64,000 nucleotides of DNA, taken from Caenorhabditis remanei (Eukaryota > Nematoda > Chromadorea > Rhabditida > Rhabditidae). The stretch is taken from the NCBI RefSeq assembly GCF_010183535.1, contig NC_071332.1, forward strand, positions 4,526,001-4,590,000, given 5' to 3'. Each line of letters starts with the position of its first letter. Positions within the stretch are counted from its first letter, which is position 1. A model generated the notes under the pieces. That model made no database searches. It had not been told where the DNA came from and saw only the letters and a list, made by a program, of their open reading frames with translations. Positions 23,601 to 35,947 of the stretch are shown here, piece by piece. The position numbers and the translations under genes are program-made.

Positions 23601-26600
23601 AATTATGTTGAAATAACTTCTGAAACCCTGAGCATCGTGCCAGAGCTCCAGAAGTCAAAAGTAACGTCCTCAGGAAAACCATCATAACTCATCAAAAAAT
23701 GCTCCAAATTAGCCAAAACATGTACCAAGAGACGTGTTTTGAGTTCTTCTACAGACCAACATCAAAAAATCAAGATTTTAGAAAAAATAATTTTTCAAAT
23801 TTTTTTCAGCCAAAATTTTTTCATTCCAATTTTTTCCTGGATTTCCGATATTTTCTGGCTATAAAACAAACAAAAAACACAAACATGTGTTTTAATATTT
23901 GTGATAAAGCACTTTGCATGCAGTATTTGAAACGTATGTCCGTTTTATAGCCAGAAAATATCGGAAATCCAGGAAAAAATTGGAATGAAAAAATTTTAGC
24001 TGAAAAAAATTTGAAAAATTATTTTTTCTAAAATCTTGATTTTTTGATGTTGGTCTGTAGAAAAACTCAAAACACGTCTTTTGGTACATGTTTTGGCTAA
24101 TTTGGAGCATTTTTTGATGAGTTATGATGGTTTTCCTGAGGACGTTACTTTTGACTTCTGGAGCTCTGGCACGATGCTCAGGGTTTCAGAAGTTATTTCA
24201 ACATAATTTTTTGTTTATCTAAGCATTTTCCATCATTTTGACATTAAAAACTAAATAACTCCAAGAGAAAAATAAAAAGTTTTTTTTCGAATTTTCAAAT
24301 CACGATCAGGAAAAATCAATTATTGAAAAAAATCAGAACTGAAACTTTTACAAAAAACTTATTTTCTTGTTACTGGATATTTCAGCAATCTTTCAAAAAA
24401 AAGTTTATTCAAAACGGACATGATTCAGCTGAGTTACACATGAAAGTATGAATCTGCCCTCACCTATGCTCGCTACTGTACCAAAATGTAGAGCTCAACG
24501 AGTTCTATGTCTGTGATTGACTTTCAACCGGATGGCCATTTGTTAACCAGTCGCGGGTCCACTGGGATAAGTGCTAAAAACGCGAAAATGGTCAAAAGCC
24601 GTTCCAGCCCACCCGCGGAACATTAACGAATAGCCTTCCTGACTACCTAACTTCAAGGCTCGACTACCTAACTTCAATAAGGCTCGGCGCTAGCCGAATT
24701 CTGAATATATATATTTAATAATCTGAATCCCCCGTGTCTTCCACATCCCATCAATACCTTATTTCCCAAAACTCACCCCTGTAAACACTCTCAAATCATC
24801 CATTTTCACAAAATCACACCGTGGCTCGAACCATGGTAACGGAAGGCTATCGGTAGCCGACATGCCAAGATGAGTTGTCAGCAGCTCAGAGATTCTGGAA
24901 CCATATAATTTTCAACTTTTTCGTTCAAGCGCAAAACTCACATCCACCCTCTATTCTCCGGAGTGATAAAGACTTGAGGGAATGTGTTAATTCGAAAAGG
25001 GTTGGAGGAGGACACCACCGCCTGACAATCCAAAGAATTCGGCCAATCCGCGCGTCGCCAATAGCGATCGATATTCTCGTCAAGTCTAAATAATTTTGAA
25101 AATCTTAAAAAGCCAATTTAAGATCACTTACTCCACATCCGAAAATCTTGGCTTAATCATTCGGAAGTAACCTTCCCGTTGACTTTCCCTCGAAATATCT
25201 TGTAGAGTCTTCTCGAACACCCGATTCCTCGGGTACTGCTCTGCAACCTTCCATGACGTCTCATTGAGCGGTGGTCGATTCCTCAACGTCTTCTCTCTCA
25301 TTGGAGCCATCGACGTCTCGTACTCTTCAGGAGTGCATGTCAAGTGACAAGCAAACGTTGAGGCTACATTCAACTTGTTGTTGGTGGCAGGGAATCGATT
25401 GATTTGAACACGTTGGCATTTTCGCTCTGGAATTTTCTCGAGTATGATTTTTCAGATTAAAAAATATATATAGCTTACTAGGATGCGGTCCATACTTGAC
25501 TTGATCAAAGAACAGTCTCTGATTTGCTCGAGTTTCAGCAGGTGCTATCAAGGCCACAACTTTTGTGTTCATATCAACTCTCTTGTTATAGGACTTCTGG
25601 AAATTCGTCTTCTCACTGACAAGATTCTCCAAGTTCTCCTTTTGTTGTTCCAGAGCTTCATATAGCCTCATGTGGCAAGAGATGACATACGCTTTGGATT
25701 CTCCTAGATCGAAAAATTGATCAAGAAGCTCTCCGTCGGCTTGTTTTTGCTCTCGCTTGGCGTCCTGAAAAAAAAAACGGTAAAGTTTGACCGCGACAAA
25801 TTTTCTGACTGTTACAATTTATATACAAAATTGTAGGCTTAACCTAGATCTCCATTTTTGTAATTGACAAGTTTTTGATAGCTTTTCACACTTTTTAGAT
25901 ATGCTGTTTTGAAGATTCCCTACTGACACAGAGAGAGGAGTGAGAGAGGGAGAGACGCAGAGAAGCCACCTCGTTTCTCTGCGACTCTCTATCTCTCTCT
26001 TTTAGCGCCACTAACTTTGAAGCGTTATATCTCAAAATCCTGAAGAGATAGAAAAAAGTGCTTAACTACGAAAATAAAGATCTAAACCCAAACAATATTT
26101 TTGTAGTTGACAACTTTTTGATAACTCCATTAGCTGTGGAGTTATGGCGGCTCTTAGCTAGTGGCTTAAAAGAGAGACGCAGAGAAGCCAGCCACCCTCG
26201 TTTCTCTGCGACTCTCTATCTCTCTCTTTTAACGCCACTAACTTTGAAGCGTTATATCTCAAAATCCTGAAGAGATAGAAAAAAGTGCTTAACTACGAAA
26301 ATAAAGATCTAAACCCAAACAATATTTTTGTAGTTGACAACTTTTTGATAACTCCATTAGCTGTGGAGTTATGGCGGCTCTTAGCTAGTGGCTTAAAAGA
26401 GAGACGCAGAGAAGCCAGCCACCCTCGTTTCTCTGCGACTCTCTATCTCTCTCTTTTAACGCCACTAACTTTGAAGCGTTATATCTCAAAATCCTGAAGA
26501 GATAGAAAAAAGTGCTCAACTACAAAAATGTAGATCTGGAACTGCTCTATTCACTCAATTAAAAATCATGCCAAAAAACTCCTACCTTAAACTGGCTGGC

Positions 26601-28904
26601 CGCTTTTGCATAATTATGGAAAGTCTTGCTGAATATCCCATTCCTCTCCTTCTGCGTCAATTTGAAATGAATCGTCGCTTTGTCTGTTTCCGGGTCAGTT
26701 CCAGTTTCTGGGCCGGTTAAAACAGACGAATCGGCGGTGGCAGCGTACATCATCCCAAGGTAACAGGATACCATGTTAGCAGGTGTTAGTTGCTGTAACA
26801 TTTTAAATTTTTTTAAAGAAATTCCAGTTGTAGGATACCTTTAAAATAATATAAGCCTCCACCGAGTATCCAGCTCTATTTAATAGCGTCGCTATCGACA
26901 ATCGGATAGTTTGCTCCGCGTGAGCCGGATGGAACGCGTCGATCTGTGGAGCTCGAGTTTCATCGTTCACAAAATGAATTCCAGTCGCATAGCATGTCAA
27001 CGCATACGATATTTTTCCCTGAGCCCTCCAGTAGGCGGCCGCCGCCATGTGAAGATAAGCGTTCCGGGATACACGTTCATCGTCATGAGATAGCATACTG
27101 GAGAGCATATTTCCGTATCGAGACATCCCCTCGGATCCACGTGTGAATTTGGCGAAATCCGGGAAGTACATATCGAGCACTTTCAGATACATTTCATCTT
27201 CAGAACCCACTTTGTCATTGAGACTTTTTCCAAGATCCTGCAATTAACCATTAACAAAAACGTCAGTCTCTTTATACCATGTTCCACTTACCACATTATT
27301 CTGCCCCTTCATCTTCACCGCCTCAAACCAATAATTACACCTGGGCGGTCGATTATCGTTATCCGGTGGTGACCCGAAGTACTCCTTCACAAATGCGGTA
27401 TACTTTTGATAGGACTCGTGGAATTCTGGACAGAGCTCTGCAGTGAACGAGGTGTGGAAACTGTCGGGCTCGAGTTTGATTCCTCGGGATTTTCTGGAAA
27501 TAAATGTTTTAAGTGTGTCTTTAAGCGGTCTAGATTTTTTTAATTTGGCTGTGTAGATCAAATCTAGCTCTACATTTTTGTAGTTGTCAACTTTTTGATT
27601 GTTCTTCACGTTTTCGAGATATGCGCGCTAGAAGATAGGAAGAGAGAGAGAGAGAGAGAAGGCACAGAGAAGTCAGACACTCTCGCTTCTCTGCACTCTC
27701 TCACTATCTCATTTCTTGACGTTTTTAGTCACTTTTATTGTTACAGTACTCTAAAAAACCTGATTTAACCAGAAAATAACACATTTAGGTGAGAGAGACG
27801 CAGAGAAACGAGAGTGTCTCGCTTCTCTGCGTCTCTTCAGTTTTAGGTACCAATCTTTAAAGAGGCATATCTCAAAACCCTGAATAGATATAAAAAAGTT
27901 GTCAACTACAAAAATGAAGCTCTATCTTTGTACTACTCAAAAACTTAAAATTCAAAAAATTGGGCTCAATTTGGTCGAGTTGTGAGTCTTGAAAGTTGGG
28001 CGGCTGGTGATACTTAATGAGAGCGGATTTTGAGAATTTACCAAGGATTACGGTAATTTTAAATTGTTCTTAATTTTTACTTAATTTTTTGCTCAATTAC
28101 TTTAATATATTATTTCTATGGTTGGTTTAATTTTTTCAAAGTTTTGTTATTTTCCGTTTAATTTTCAGTCAATTTTTTTTGAAATTACTATAACTTTTTC
28201 TAGAAACATCCAACAAAACAATGATCAACTACAAAAATGAGGGTCTAGTTTTGATCTACCTATTACAATAAAATAGCAAAGATTGATGGTGGTTACGTTA
28301 AGTTACGAGACCTCGATACACTCAGTTTTCAGATTTTACAAACTTTTATTTAAAAGTTCCTAACTTTTTCCAGAAGCATCCTGGAAAAGAATGACCAACT
28401 ACAAAAATGTAGATCAAGGTTTGATCTACAAGATCCATTAAAGTTTTAACGAATTGGATTGCTCCAGGGTTTTTGGCAAAGCCTCAAACCTTCTCGATTT
28501 TCAGATTTTTTCAAATTTTTCCAAAATTTTTCTCAACTTCCAAAAAACTCACACACAAGCCTCCTCCTGTTGTCTAAAGTCTTCTTCAAATTTCGGATTA
28601 TCCAAATTCTCATGTTTCGAAATCTTCTTCAACATCCCCTGCATCTCATCCACATGCTGCGTAATCACCCGCACATTCTCCACTTGTTTCAGAAAGTCCG
28701 TGAGGGATCCCGACATTCGCAAGTTGTACGGCGAATCGTTCTTTAATTAGGGAGGGTAATTATCATCACTAATTAGTAAATCATTCTTACCACCGCCTCA
28801 ATCCTCTTCCCATCCTCACTGAGCCGCCAGTGATAGGCGCCGAGCACGCAATCATTGTGTAAAATGAGAAGTGTGAAGAGCCACGCGAACCATTTCCGTT
28901 GCAT
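20608..28904 (-). CDS. ttc-17: TTC17 orthologue, TPR protein with signal peptide
   Basis: Twelve exons: complement of 28791-28904, 28553-28740, 27292-27493, 26839-27237, 26586-26792, 25479-25764, 25132-25426, 24942-25085, 24777-24894, 22557-23162, 21051-21942 and 20608-20999; about 1280 aa. Residues 1-22 (MQRKWFAWLFTLLILHNDCV) form a signal peptide, followed by HWRLSEDGK...DSPYNLR as in the TTC17 N-terminus. TPR blocks lie near residues 240-370, 680-790 and 1140-1270 (AAYWRAQG, AGLYWRVQG, SSLYWRVTG helices; LVAIHFTLGNIYASIGDYQ). A charged coiled coil lies near 370-465. Human TTC17 is linked to actin organisation and ciliogenesis. The 51-nt intron 21000-21050 is in frame and open, so it could be read through. 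Several introns are loaded with repeats. The assignment rests on colinear matches over the whole length. Confidence 0.92.
21943..22556. repeat. two hairpin-element copies in TTC17 intron
   Basis: Copies centred near 22090 and 22370 each show outer arms TTTGTAGTTGA.../...TCAACTACAAA around a GCAGAGAAG...CTTCTCTGCG core. Confidence 0.75.
23246..24640. mobile_element. older hAT-like MITE split by a younger fold-back element
   Basis: Sequence at 23246-23329 (TATACTTGCATACCGGGCC...) and at 24479-24640 (AAAATGTAGAGCTCAACGAG...) matches, in order, the element at 56443-56819. The 1149-bp fold-back 23330-24478 sits between the halves. The far right end of the older element is degraded. Confidence 0.6.
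23330..24478. mobile_element. 1.15-kb fold-back element with TA flanks (Tc/mariner-like)
   Basis: Arms 23330-23867 and 23942-24478 are nearly perfect reverse complements around a 74-bp spacer. The ends read CAGTAGCGAGCATAGG and CCTATGCTCGCTACTG with TA on both sides (23328-23329, 24479-24480). There is no coding capacity. TA duplication and a CAGT start suggest mobilisation by a Tc1/mariner transposase (inference). Confidence 0.75.
25850..26540. repeat. hairpin element with 227-bp tandem duplication
   Basis: In the TTC17 intron 25765-26585 the hairpin element appears three times. A 227-bp unit is repeated without visible change (units from about 26058 and 26285), so the duplication is recent. 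Confidence 0.85.
27540..27925. repeat. two hairpin-element copies in TTC17 intron
   Basis: Cores near 27662-27705 and 27790-27830, with outer arms at 27575 (TTTGTAGTTGTCAAC) and 27897 (GTTGTCAACTACAAA). Further half-copies follow at about 28220 and 28395. Confidence 0.7.
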
Positions 28905-30771
28905 TCGAAACTATTCTGGAAATCTGATAGTGAGATCTGTGATCTACCAAAATAGGATAAACGATGTCAAGAAAAAATCGATAATCAACGTCTTCTTCGT
29001 CTCCAGGCGGAGACGAGAGAGTGAGAGACGCCAGAGAAGACAAAAACCTGTAGTTTTCGTCTTTCCGAAAAACGAACACGTGTCAAATGAGAAGGCGTCT
29101 TCTGTCCAACTAAATGGATTGAAAAATGAAAGTTCTCTAATGAGAGACCGTCGAGATAGTATGGGGATCGAGGAGGGTGACGTCTGGCTTGTGACATGGC
29201 AAATTTCTTAACGGGAGTACTGTTTTAGAACTTAGGTATATATATATATATATATATACCGGTATAGTAAGAAACAGCAATTAAAAAAAAAGAAAAAGAA
29301 AAGAGGAAAATGTGAGAAAACTAGGACAAGGTCATTGTCCACCGGATTAGTTTAATTAAAATCTTTTTTTTTAACTTTTTATTTATTTTTTGAAAATTAA
29401 ATTAAAATAGGATCTATAGTTAGTTAGAATGTATGTCTATAATTTTCAGCGTTTTTAATTTCCCAGAATTTTCACAAAAAATCCCCCCAAACCACCGTTT
29501 AAACAGTCTTTATACCTAACAGAAACAACTAAACGCGTAAACCCTCCGATTCTCTGCGTCTCTCCTCTACTCTATCTCTCTCGGGGAGTGCTGATGGAGC
29601 GAGATTGCATTAGATCATTTTATTTCGTTTGCTGGGGGAAATGTTTTTTGTAAAATGTCTATTTTCATTCAAAAACTATAAACAATGTTATCTTGAATGA
29701 AAATTCCAGTTTCAAACATTGCAAAATCTCGTTTTCATGCTTCCAATACTCACAGAATATTCAAAATATTCAAAAAATCGAAAGCAAAAAACTTTCGCCA
29801 CCACCAAAACTCGAACTCGTGACCTTCTTCTTTTCGGACCATATCGTTCCCGGCTGCGCGACGCCGCACCGTTTTGCGATTAAGGTAGAGGGCGTATATA
29901 AGCTGGGTGTTTCTTTCTATCGGCGAGTTGATTTCAACCAGCGAATTTTCGGGATTTTTTTCCAACAATAACTTGGCTTTTAAATATTTTTATTCACAAC
30001 GGCGCGCATATATATAAATAAATAAGTGTTCATCCTGAACTCAGGATGATCCACTGCCAAATACAATACTAATTAAAGACTATTTGAAAACAAAGCAAAA
30101 GGAGCAAAAAGTGAAGGAAAAGAGAGATGACCGCGTTTAAATTAAAGTGAAATGAGGAGAGAGATGGGGAGATATATTAAGAAACTAAAAACACAAAAAG
30201 GAAAAATAAAACATAGATGGGGGGAAGGGGAGAATGAGACCGGGCGATCATCGAAAAAACATTGGATATAAATAAATAAAAAATTTTAAAAAACGAAAAA
30301 AAAAGGATTGAGCGGGGTGTGGTGAGACAGAAAAACACTCGGATAGATGGAAAAGGGGGAAGAAAATTCGAATCGAATTTTATTTACAAGTGATGGAAAT
30401 GAGGGGCTCGAATCGGGTAGCTACTGGGGGGCGTGGTCTCCGGTAGGATTCTATAGAGAAAAGTGGGCGGGGCTAAGAAACAGGTGAGCAGTGAAAAAGA
30501 GACGAAAAACGACTAATTGAGATGAGAGAATGTGTGTAATAAAGAAGTAAGAAACAAGAGGGGCGGGATAATACAAAGATTGGGGGGGGGGGCTTTTCTG
30601 AAAAAATTGAAACAAAACTGAATTACACAAACCAATTTACGCGAGGGGGATTCTGATATCGTACAGTGTTTCTGGTATATGGAAATGTGTAATGGTGGGA
30701 CGATAGTACATGTCGTGCATTTACGTGTATAAGAAATACAGAGAAAAAATTATAATTAATCAATTAAAGAT
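28905..30771. other. intergenic between TTC17 start and gck-1 3' end
   Basis: Holds a TA microsatellite (about 29236-29260), a tRNA-like relic (29799-29870, listed separately) and the long purine-rich 3' flank of gck-1. No protein gene is supported. Confidence 0.5.
29799..29870 (-). pseudogene. tRNA-derived sequence (relic or SINE-like)
   Basis: On the minus strand TCGCGCAGCCGG fits a pol III A box and GAGTTCGAGTT fits a B box at tRNA-like spacing; the start GGTGCGG resembles an acceptor stem. The anticodon stem does not pair, so it is not a functional tRNA. Confidence 0.35.
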
Positions 30772-33700
30772 TCAAGACGGCGGTGTTGTCAGTCGACGAA
30801 TCGCTGCTTCCAGATCGGATTGGCTAACCTGAAAATCTTCAAATTTAAGAAAAATCATCTATAATTCCCTACCTGTGGCACCGCGATTCTCTTCATCAAC
30901 TCCTCAATCAACTCGTTACAAATGCCGGGACACGAGTCCTCCGCCTCTCTGAATACATGTCTCAACTGGTCGAGTGCCGCCGTCGCGTGACGTGTCCGTG
31001 ACAAATGTTCAATCGCCGGTAGGAGACTACAGTCAAGTGCTCCTTTCACTCGCTGAGCCTCTCGTGACGGTGGTGGTGGCGGTGCTCCGTATCCATACAT
31101 TCTTCCGTGGAGGAGATTCTCCTGTGAAGACGTCGGCACATGACTATCACGAGGATAATCCGTTCGACCGCCGGATCCTCCACGTCCTCCTCTATCCGAG
31201 TATTCCATTGGATTCTGATGTCCATTGAGTCCACCACCATTCGTGTACTCTCGTCGACCGCCACTTCCACCTTGAACTCCGTTACTTCCTCGATTCTGTT
31301 GATATTTCGACGGCGACGTTTGAGTGGTAAGTCGCTCGCTCGACGGACGATTTCCTCGCTCTAAATCCCAAGAATTCGCCGAACCAGCTCGTTGTCCGTT
31401 GGGTGGTGAGACCATCGATTGAGTTCTTGCGAGTGTTGCCGTCGGACTAGTATTCGGACTTCCGAGAGTGATCGTCGTCGCGCCTCCAGATGACGCTGTG
31501 TGTGCTTGTGGAGTCATAGATGACGTGTATGCAGATGACGAGTTGTTGCCACCGGATCCGTAGCCAGATGAGCTGATCGAGGCGTTTCGAAGTTGATCGG
31601 CGACAGCGGCGACTTGTGGGTTTCCCTGGAAGAAAAATAAAGGTTTTAGAGGGAAAATTAGAGTGAAAGTGAGTTTGAAAAATCTCTTTTTTTTTGCATG
31701 AAAATTATAGGGAAAGTGGCAAAATTTCATAGTTGTCAATGCCCGGCCCGGGCCGGGCCGGGCCTTGTCGGCGAAATCAAGGCCCGGCCCGGCCCGGCCC
31801 GGCCAAATTGGCGCGAAAGTCAAATTTTTTCGAATTTTTTGAATTTTTTCGCGAAAAAGTCAAATTTTCGACTATGATTCAGAATTAGAAGAAAATCTGA
31901 AAAATAGTAAAAAAATGGTCACATTTCCGATGAAAAATTGAAAAAATTTCGAAAAAAAAATTGGGAAAAAAAGGGTCATTTTTTGAAGCCGGGCCTTCGG
32001 GCCGGGCCGGGCCGGGCCTTGAAAATTTTCTACCGGCCCGGCCCGGGCCTTGACAACTATGCAAAATTTCACAATTTTTGGAAAAAATCCGGAAAACTCA
32101 GTTTCAGCAAAAAAAAAACAGAAAAAGACAGAATTTCCAAGTTCTTTTTTCATGGAAGGGGGTAAATCATTTCAAATTTTCCATTTTTATGTAATGGAAA
32201 GTGTTTTAATGTTTTATGAAGTCATTTCTAGCATGAAAATAGTGAAAGACCGTGATTTTCGAGCTAAAAATGTGCGTTTTCACGATTTTTTGACTGAAAA
32301 TCATCAAACTGTTCATAAAACTTTTTAGGAAAACTCAGTTTCAGCGAGAGAAAAAAACAGAAAACCACAATTTGTTGAAATTTTTCATAAAATTATGCCA
32401 AAATTTTCATTTTTATGAAAAATCTTAATGAAAAAACTCAATTCTAGCATGGAAATGGTGAAAAAAAGCGATTTTCGAGCTAAAGATGCGCGTTTTCTCG
32501 ATTTTTACACTGAAAATCATCAAACTGTTCATAAAATCACTTACCCTAACAATCGTTCCACCCGGTGATCCACTCGGTGATCGTCTCCCAACCGGCGGCC
32601 TCGGTCTATCCGTCCTCTGCCGCACCGTTCCATCATCATCATGGTTGGGGGCGACGGCGCCACGCGGTCCCCGCACCGTCGGATAATCCCACTTGCTCGT
32701 TCCACCACCGCCGTCCGAGTCCTCGTCAAGATCACTGTCGCTGGAGACGCCCGTTCTCGATCTGTTAACGAATCTTGGTGATGGGATGGGTAGTCTAAAA
32801 TAACCCATCTGGTTTGTGTGAGCTTCTTTTGGGTCGGATTTTCAGACAAAGAGGGTAAAAAACATGAATCTATTTTTCTATAAAAAAAAGACCTTCCAAA
32901 ACAAAGAAACTCGCACAAACACTGGGAGGAGAAAACCCCGTACCTATACTCCGCTGCTCTCTCAATCAAATCCACCAAAATACTATTCTTCTTGGCTCGT
33001 TTTATGAATTGATGCTTCAGAAGGGTACTGGCAGATGGTCTCTGAAAATGAAATCTTCTAAATTTTAGCCGTATATATTTCAAATTCTGTACATTCTCCG
33101 GATCCTTATTCAGACACAGCTCGACAAACTCCTTGAACGGTTTCGACCACTGACTGCCTTGTAACACGGGCGGCGGGTTTTTCGGGATGAGGAATAGTAC
33201 GCGCATCGGGTGAAGATCCGAGTGCGGTGGCTCGCCGTTGGCTAGCTCGATGGCCGTGATTCCGAGTGACCAGATGTCAGCCTGCAAAATTTTGATGGAA
33301 TTCGGGGGAGTTTTAAGGAGGAAATCTGAGGTTTTGAGGGCCCTAAACCTCAGATTTTCAAATTGGAAAAAAAACAAAGGAAACACACGGAAAACGACAA
33401 GAAAAAGCGCGGTACCTTATAGTCATAACTCGACTGTTTGATCAGCTCGGGGGCCATCCAGAACGGCGATCCAACGAATGTGATGCGTTTTTTGACGGTT
33501 TCTGTCAGTTGTCCAGCCACACCAAAGTCGGCCACTTTCACATCGCCGTGCTCACTGACAAGTACGTTGGCAGCTGGAAGTAGGGGACACAGGGGTGAGA
33601 AAATTACACAAAAACCCCCCAAAATGGACATTTTACACTGGGAAAACCGGGGGAAAAGACACAAAAAAAGGTCTAGAGGACAGTAGTGTGTACCTCAATA

Positions 33701-35947
33701 CCATAGTCGCCTTGTATCACTTCTGGCGCCATAAAGAATGGTGTGCCGACAAAAGTGTTGGCTTTTAGGACGGTGGCCAGCGATTTTGCGACACCGTAGT
33801 CACAAATTTTCACCGCCGCTGTTTGGCGATCCAACAGTATGTTGGCTCCTGAATTTTTTCGGATTTTCACAATTTTCAGCGAAAAATTGTAGTTTTCTAT
33901 TTAAATTGTCAAAAAAAAAATCAATTTCAGCCGATTTTCACCAAGAAAAACGATTTTCTCCCCAACAAACCTTTAATATCTCGATGAATTTTGCGTTCAC
34001 TATGCAAATACTCTAATCCTTTGAGTATTTCTCGAAGTATTACAGCAATATGACTCTCATCGAGTTTTCCGCTTTTCGTCAGATCGAGCGCCGATCCACC
34101 GCCCAGATATTCCATTATAATCCATAGTTTTGAGCCCTAAAACCATTTAAAATTTGGAATTTTCGGCTAAAAAACACTGAAAATACCTTCAAAAAACTGC
34201 CAAAATACTTTGTCACATACTGTGAATCGCATTGACTGAGCACTTGAATCTCTTGTTGAATATCCTCGATTTCGTCTTCCGCCTGCTCGAGATCGATTAT
34301 TTTTATGGCGACGACACGGCCCGTACGATTGTCGATCCCTTTGTACACCTCACCGAAAGAGCCGCGACCGATGCGCTCTTGTTTTGTGAAGATCACTTCC
34401 GGATCCAGCTTCTGCAAGAAGGAAAATATTGAATTTTTCAATAGTAAAATGCCAATTTTTGGGGTTGAAAATAGAGTTTTCGTTAGTTTTCGCACAGTTT
34501 TGGCTAAAATCAGTCCAAATTTATCATTTTCGTCAAAGAAGACCGGGTTTATCTGCGGTTTCCTAGGAAAACATCAGATAGATCGAAAAAAAAATTAGTA
34601 ACTTTTCAACAAGGAACTGAAAAATGCTGATTTTTTAGCGAAAAACAATTGAAATTTGTGAGAAAATGCAAAAAAATCGGGAAATCTGAACGTTTTCTCT
34701 CACAAAATATCAATTTTTGGGTTTTCGTTAGTTTTTGCACAGTTTTGGCTAAAATCAGTCCAAATTCATCATTTTTGCCAAAGAAAATCGAGTTTATCTG
34801 CGATTTTCTAGAGAATCATCAGGAAGATTGAATTTTTAAAAATTATTTCCATCAGAAAATGCCAAAAATTGCTTTTTCCGATATCTGAAACCGCAAAATG
34901 AGTAATTTCTCAACGCAGTGCTGAAAACTGCTGATTTTTTAACGAAAAAATAGGAAAAGCTGAACTTTTAAAACAGTCGAATAAAACCACCTTCGCCGCA
35001 TAAACTTTAGAAAATTCTAAAAAAATTCTCCCAAACGGTGCGGTAAATCCCCGACAACAACAAAAAAAAACATCACCAAAACCTTCTCTATGTATCAAAA
35101 AGAACACAGCGAGGAGAGGGTGATTCACAAAATTATGACTGTTATACCAAACATAACGCATACATTCAGTCATAGGGAGAGACATGATACACCAGGTGAC
35201 TCAGTCAGTGGCCGGTATTAAAAATCTCACTCTGACAAACAGAACAGACTTCAGAATCCTAATGATTCTTACCTTCAGATGATCCAGAGGGGATTCTAGA
35301 AGGTGTGGGTAACAAGGGGGATCGGAACGACGAGGGGAGAAAAAGCAGCTCATTTTTTCAGAGGAAAAATGGAGTGAAACGAAACGAGGACAGCAACAAA
35401 ACACAGATGTTCGTAAGCATCGATGACAGATGTTTCGTTTTTAGTTTTTGGGAGAGATGATGACATCGTGAGCAGGTGGCCGGCTCGGAGATATTCAACA
35501 GCTCAGAATTTCAGATTTTATGTTGAGACAGAGGATCAGAGCCTGCGAGAGCGGTAATTTTGAACCGTAAACTGCTCAAAATCCAGCCGTTTTGTGTTCA
35601 AAAAACGCCAAATACTCAAATTTTGAGACAGAAAAAGGGACTGCTCGCTATGATCGTTCTAGCCGTCATTTTGAGCCAAAAACTACTGAAACTGTCGGAT
35701 TTGTCACTGTTGGAGCGTGGCAATCAGTTCAAAGACCTCTACTGCTATATCGAGTTTCGGATTCACAAGAACAGAGTTGCAGGGCTATAGCTTCATAGTC
35801 GTTATGGTTCGATTTTAAGCTCAAAAGTGCTCAAAAGCAAAAATTTACCACAGGAGGTACATAGCTATCGGTTCAAAACCTTCTAGCCATTTCGAGCAAA
35901 GTGTAACTTCCAAGTAAAGAAAAACTCACCGAGTTCACAAACGTCAT
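30772..35947 (-). CDS. gck-1: GCK-III (MST3/MST4/STK25-type) protein kinase
   Basis: Exons (complement): 35273-35353 or 35930-35947 as first exon, then 34187-34411, 33971-34136, either 33694-33848 or 33416-33573, then 33093-33281, 32944-33041, 32545-32794, 30873-31625 and 30772-30828; about 658 aa with the 81-nt first exon. The kinase domain has [46 protein letters not shown] and [18 protein letters not shown], all GCK-III hallmarks. The Ser/Gly-rich tail ends in a helical region ([31 protein letters not shown]) where family members bind CCM3. In C. elegans GCK-1 works with CCM-3 in germline and excretory canal. An intron holds a hAT-like MITE. Several donors are GTAC-type. Confidence 0.95.
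31728..32061. mobile_element. GGGCC-rich hAT-like MITE in gck-1 intron
   Basis: Ends CATAGTTGTCAA / TTGACAACTATG with the 8-bp duplication CAAAATTT on both sides (31720-31727, 32062-32069). Subterminal blocks are runs of GGGCC/GGCCC. A truncated relative is at about 37190-37365. Confidence 0.8.
33416..33573 (-). other. gck-1: gck-1 alternative exon A (DFG activation segment)
   Basis: A 158-nt exon between TTCCAG and GTACCG. It completes the HRDIKAANVL loop and encodes [23 protein letters not shown] and SSYDYK. It starts in phase 1 and ends in phase 0, feeding DIWSLG in the next exon. This is the standard GCK-III version. Confidence 0.9.
33694..33848 (-). other. gck-1: gck-1 alternative exon B (DYG activation segment)
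   Basis: A 155-nt exon between AATTCAG and GTACAC, upstream of exon A. It encodes [19 protein letters not shown] and [15 protein letters not shown], homologous throughout to exon A but strongly diverged. The phases at both ends equal those of exon A, so either fits between the HRDIK exon and the DIWSLG exon. Including both shifts exon A into a frame with an early TGA. DFG is replaced by DYG while the activation-loop Thr and APE are kept, so the sequence looks selected rather than decayed. Confidence 0.85.

Noticed and set aside
26058..26497. Two identical 70-aa open frames
   Set aside because: They lie entirely in the duplicated hairpin element within a TTC17 intron.
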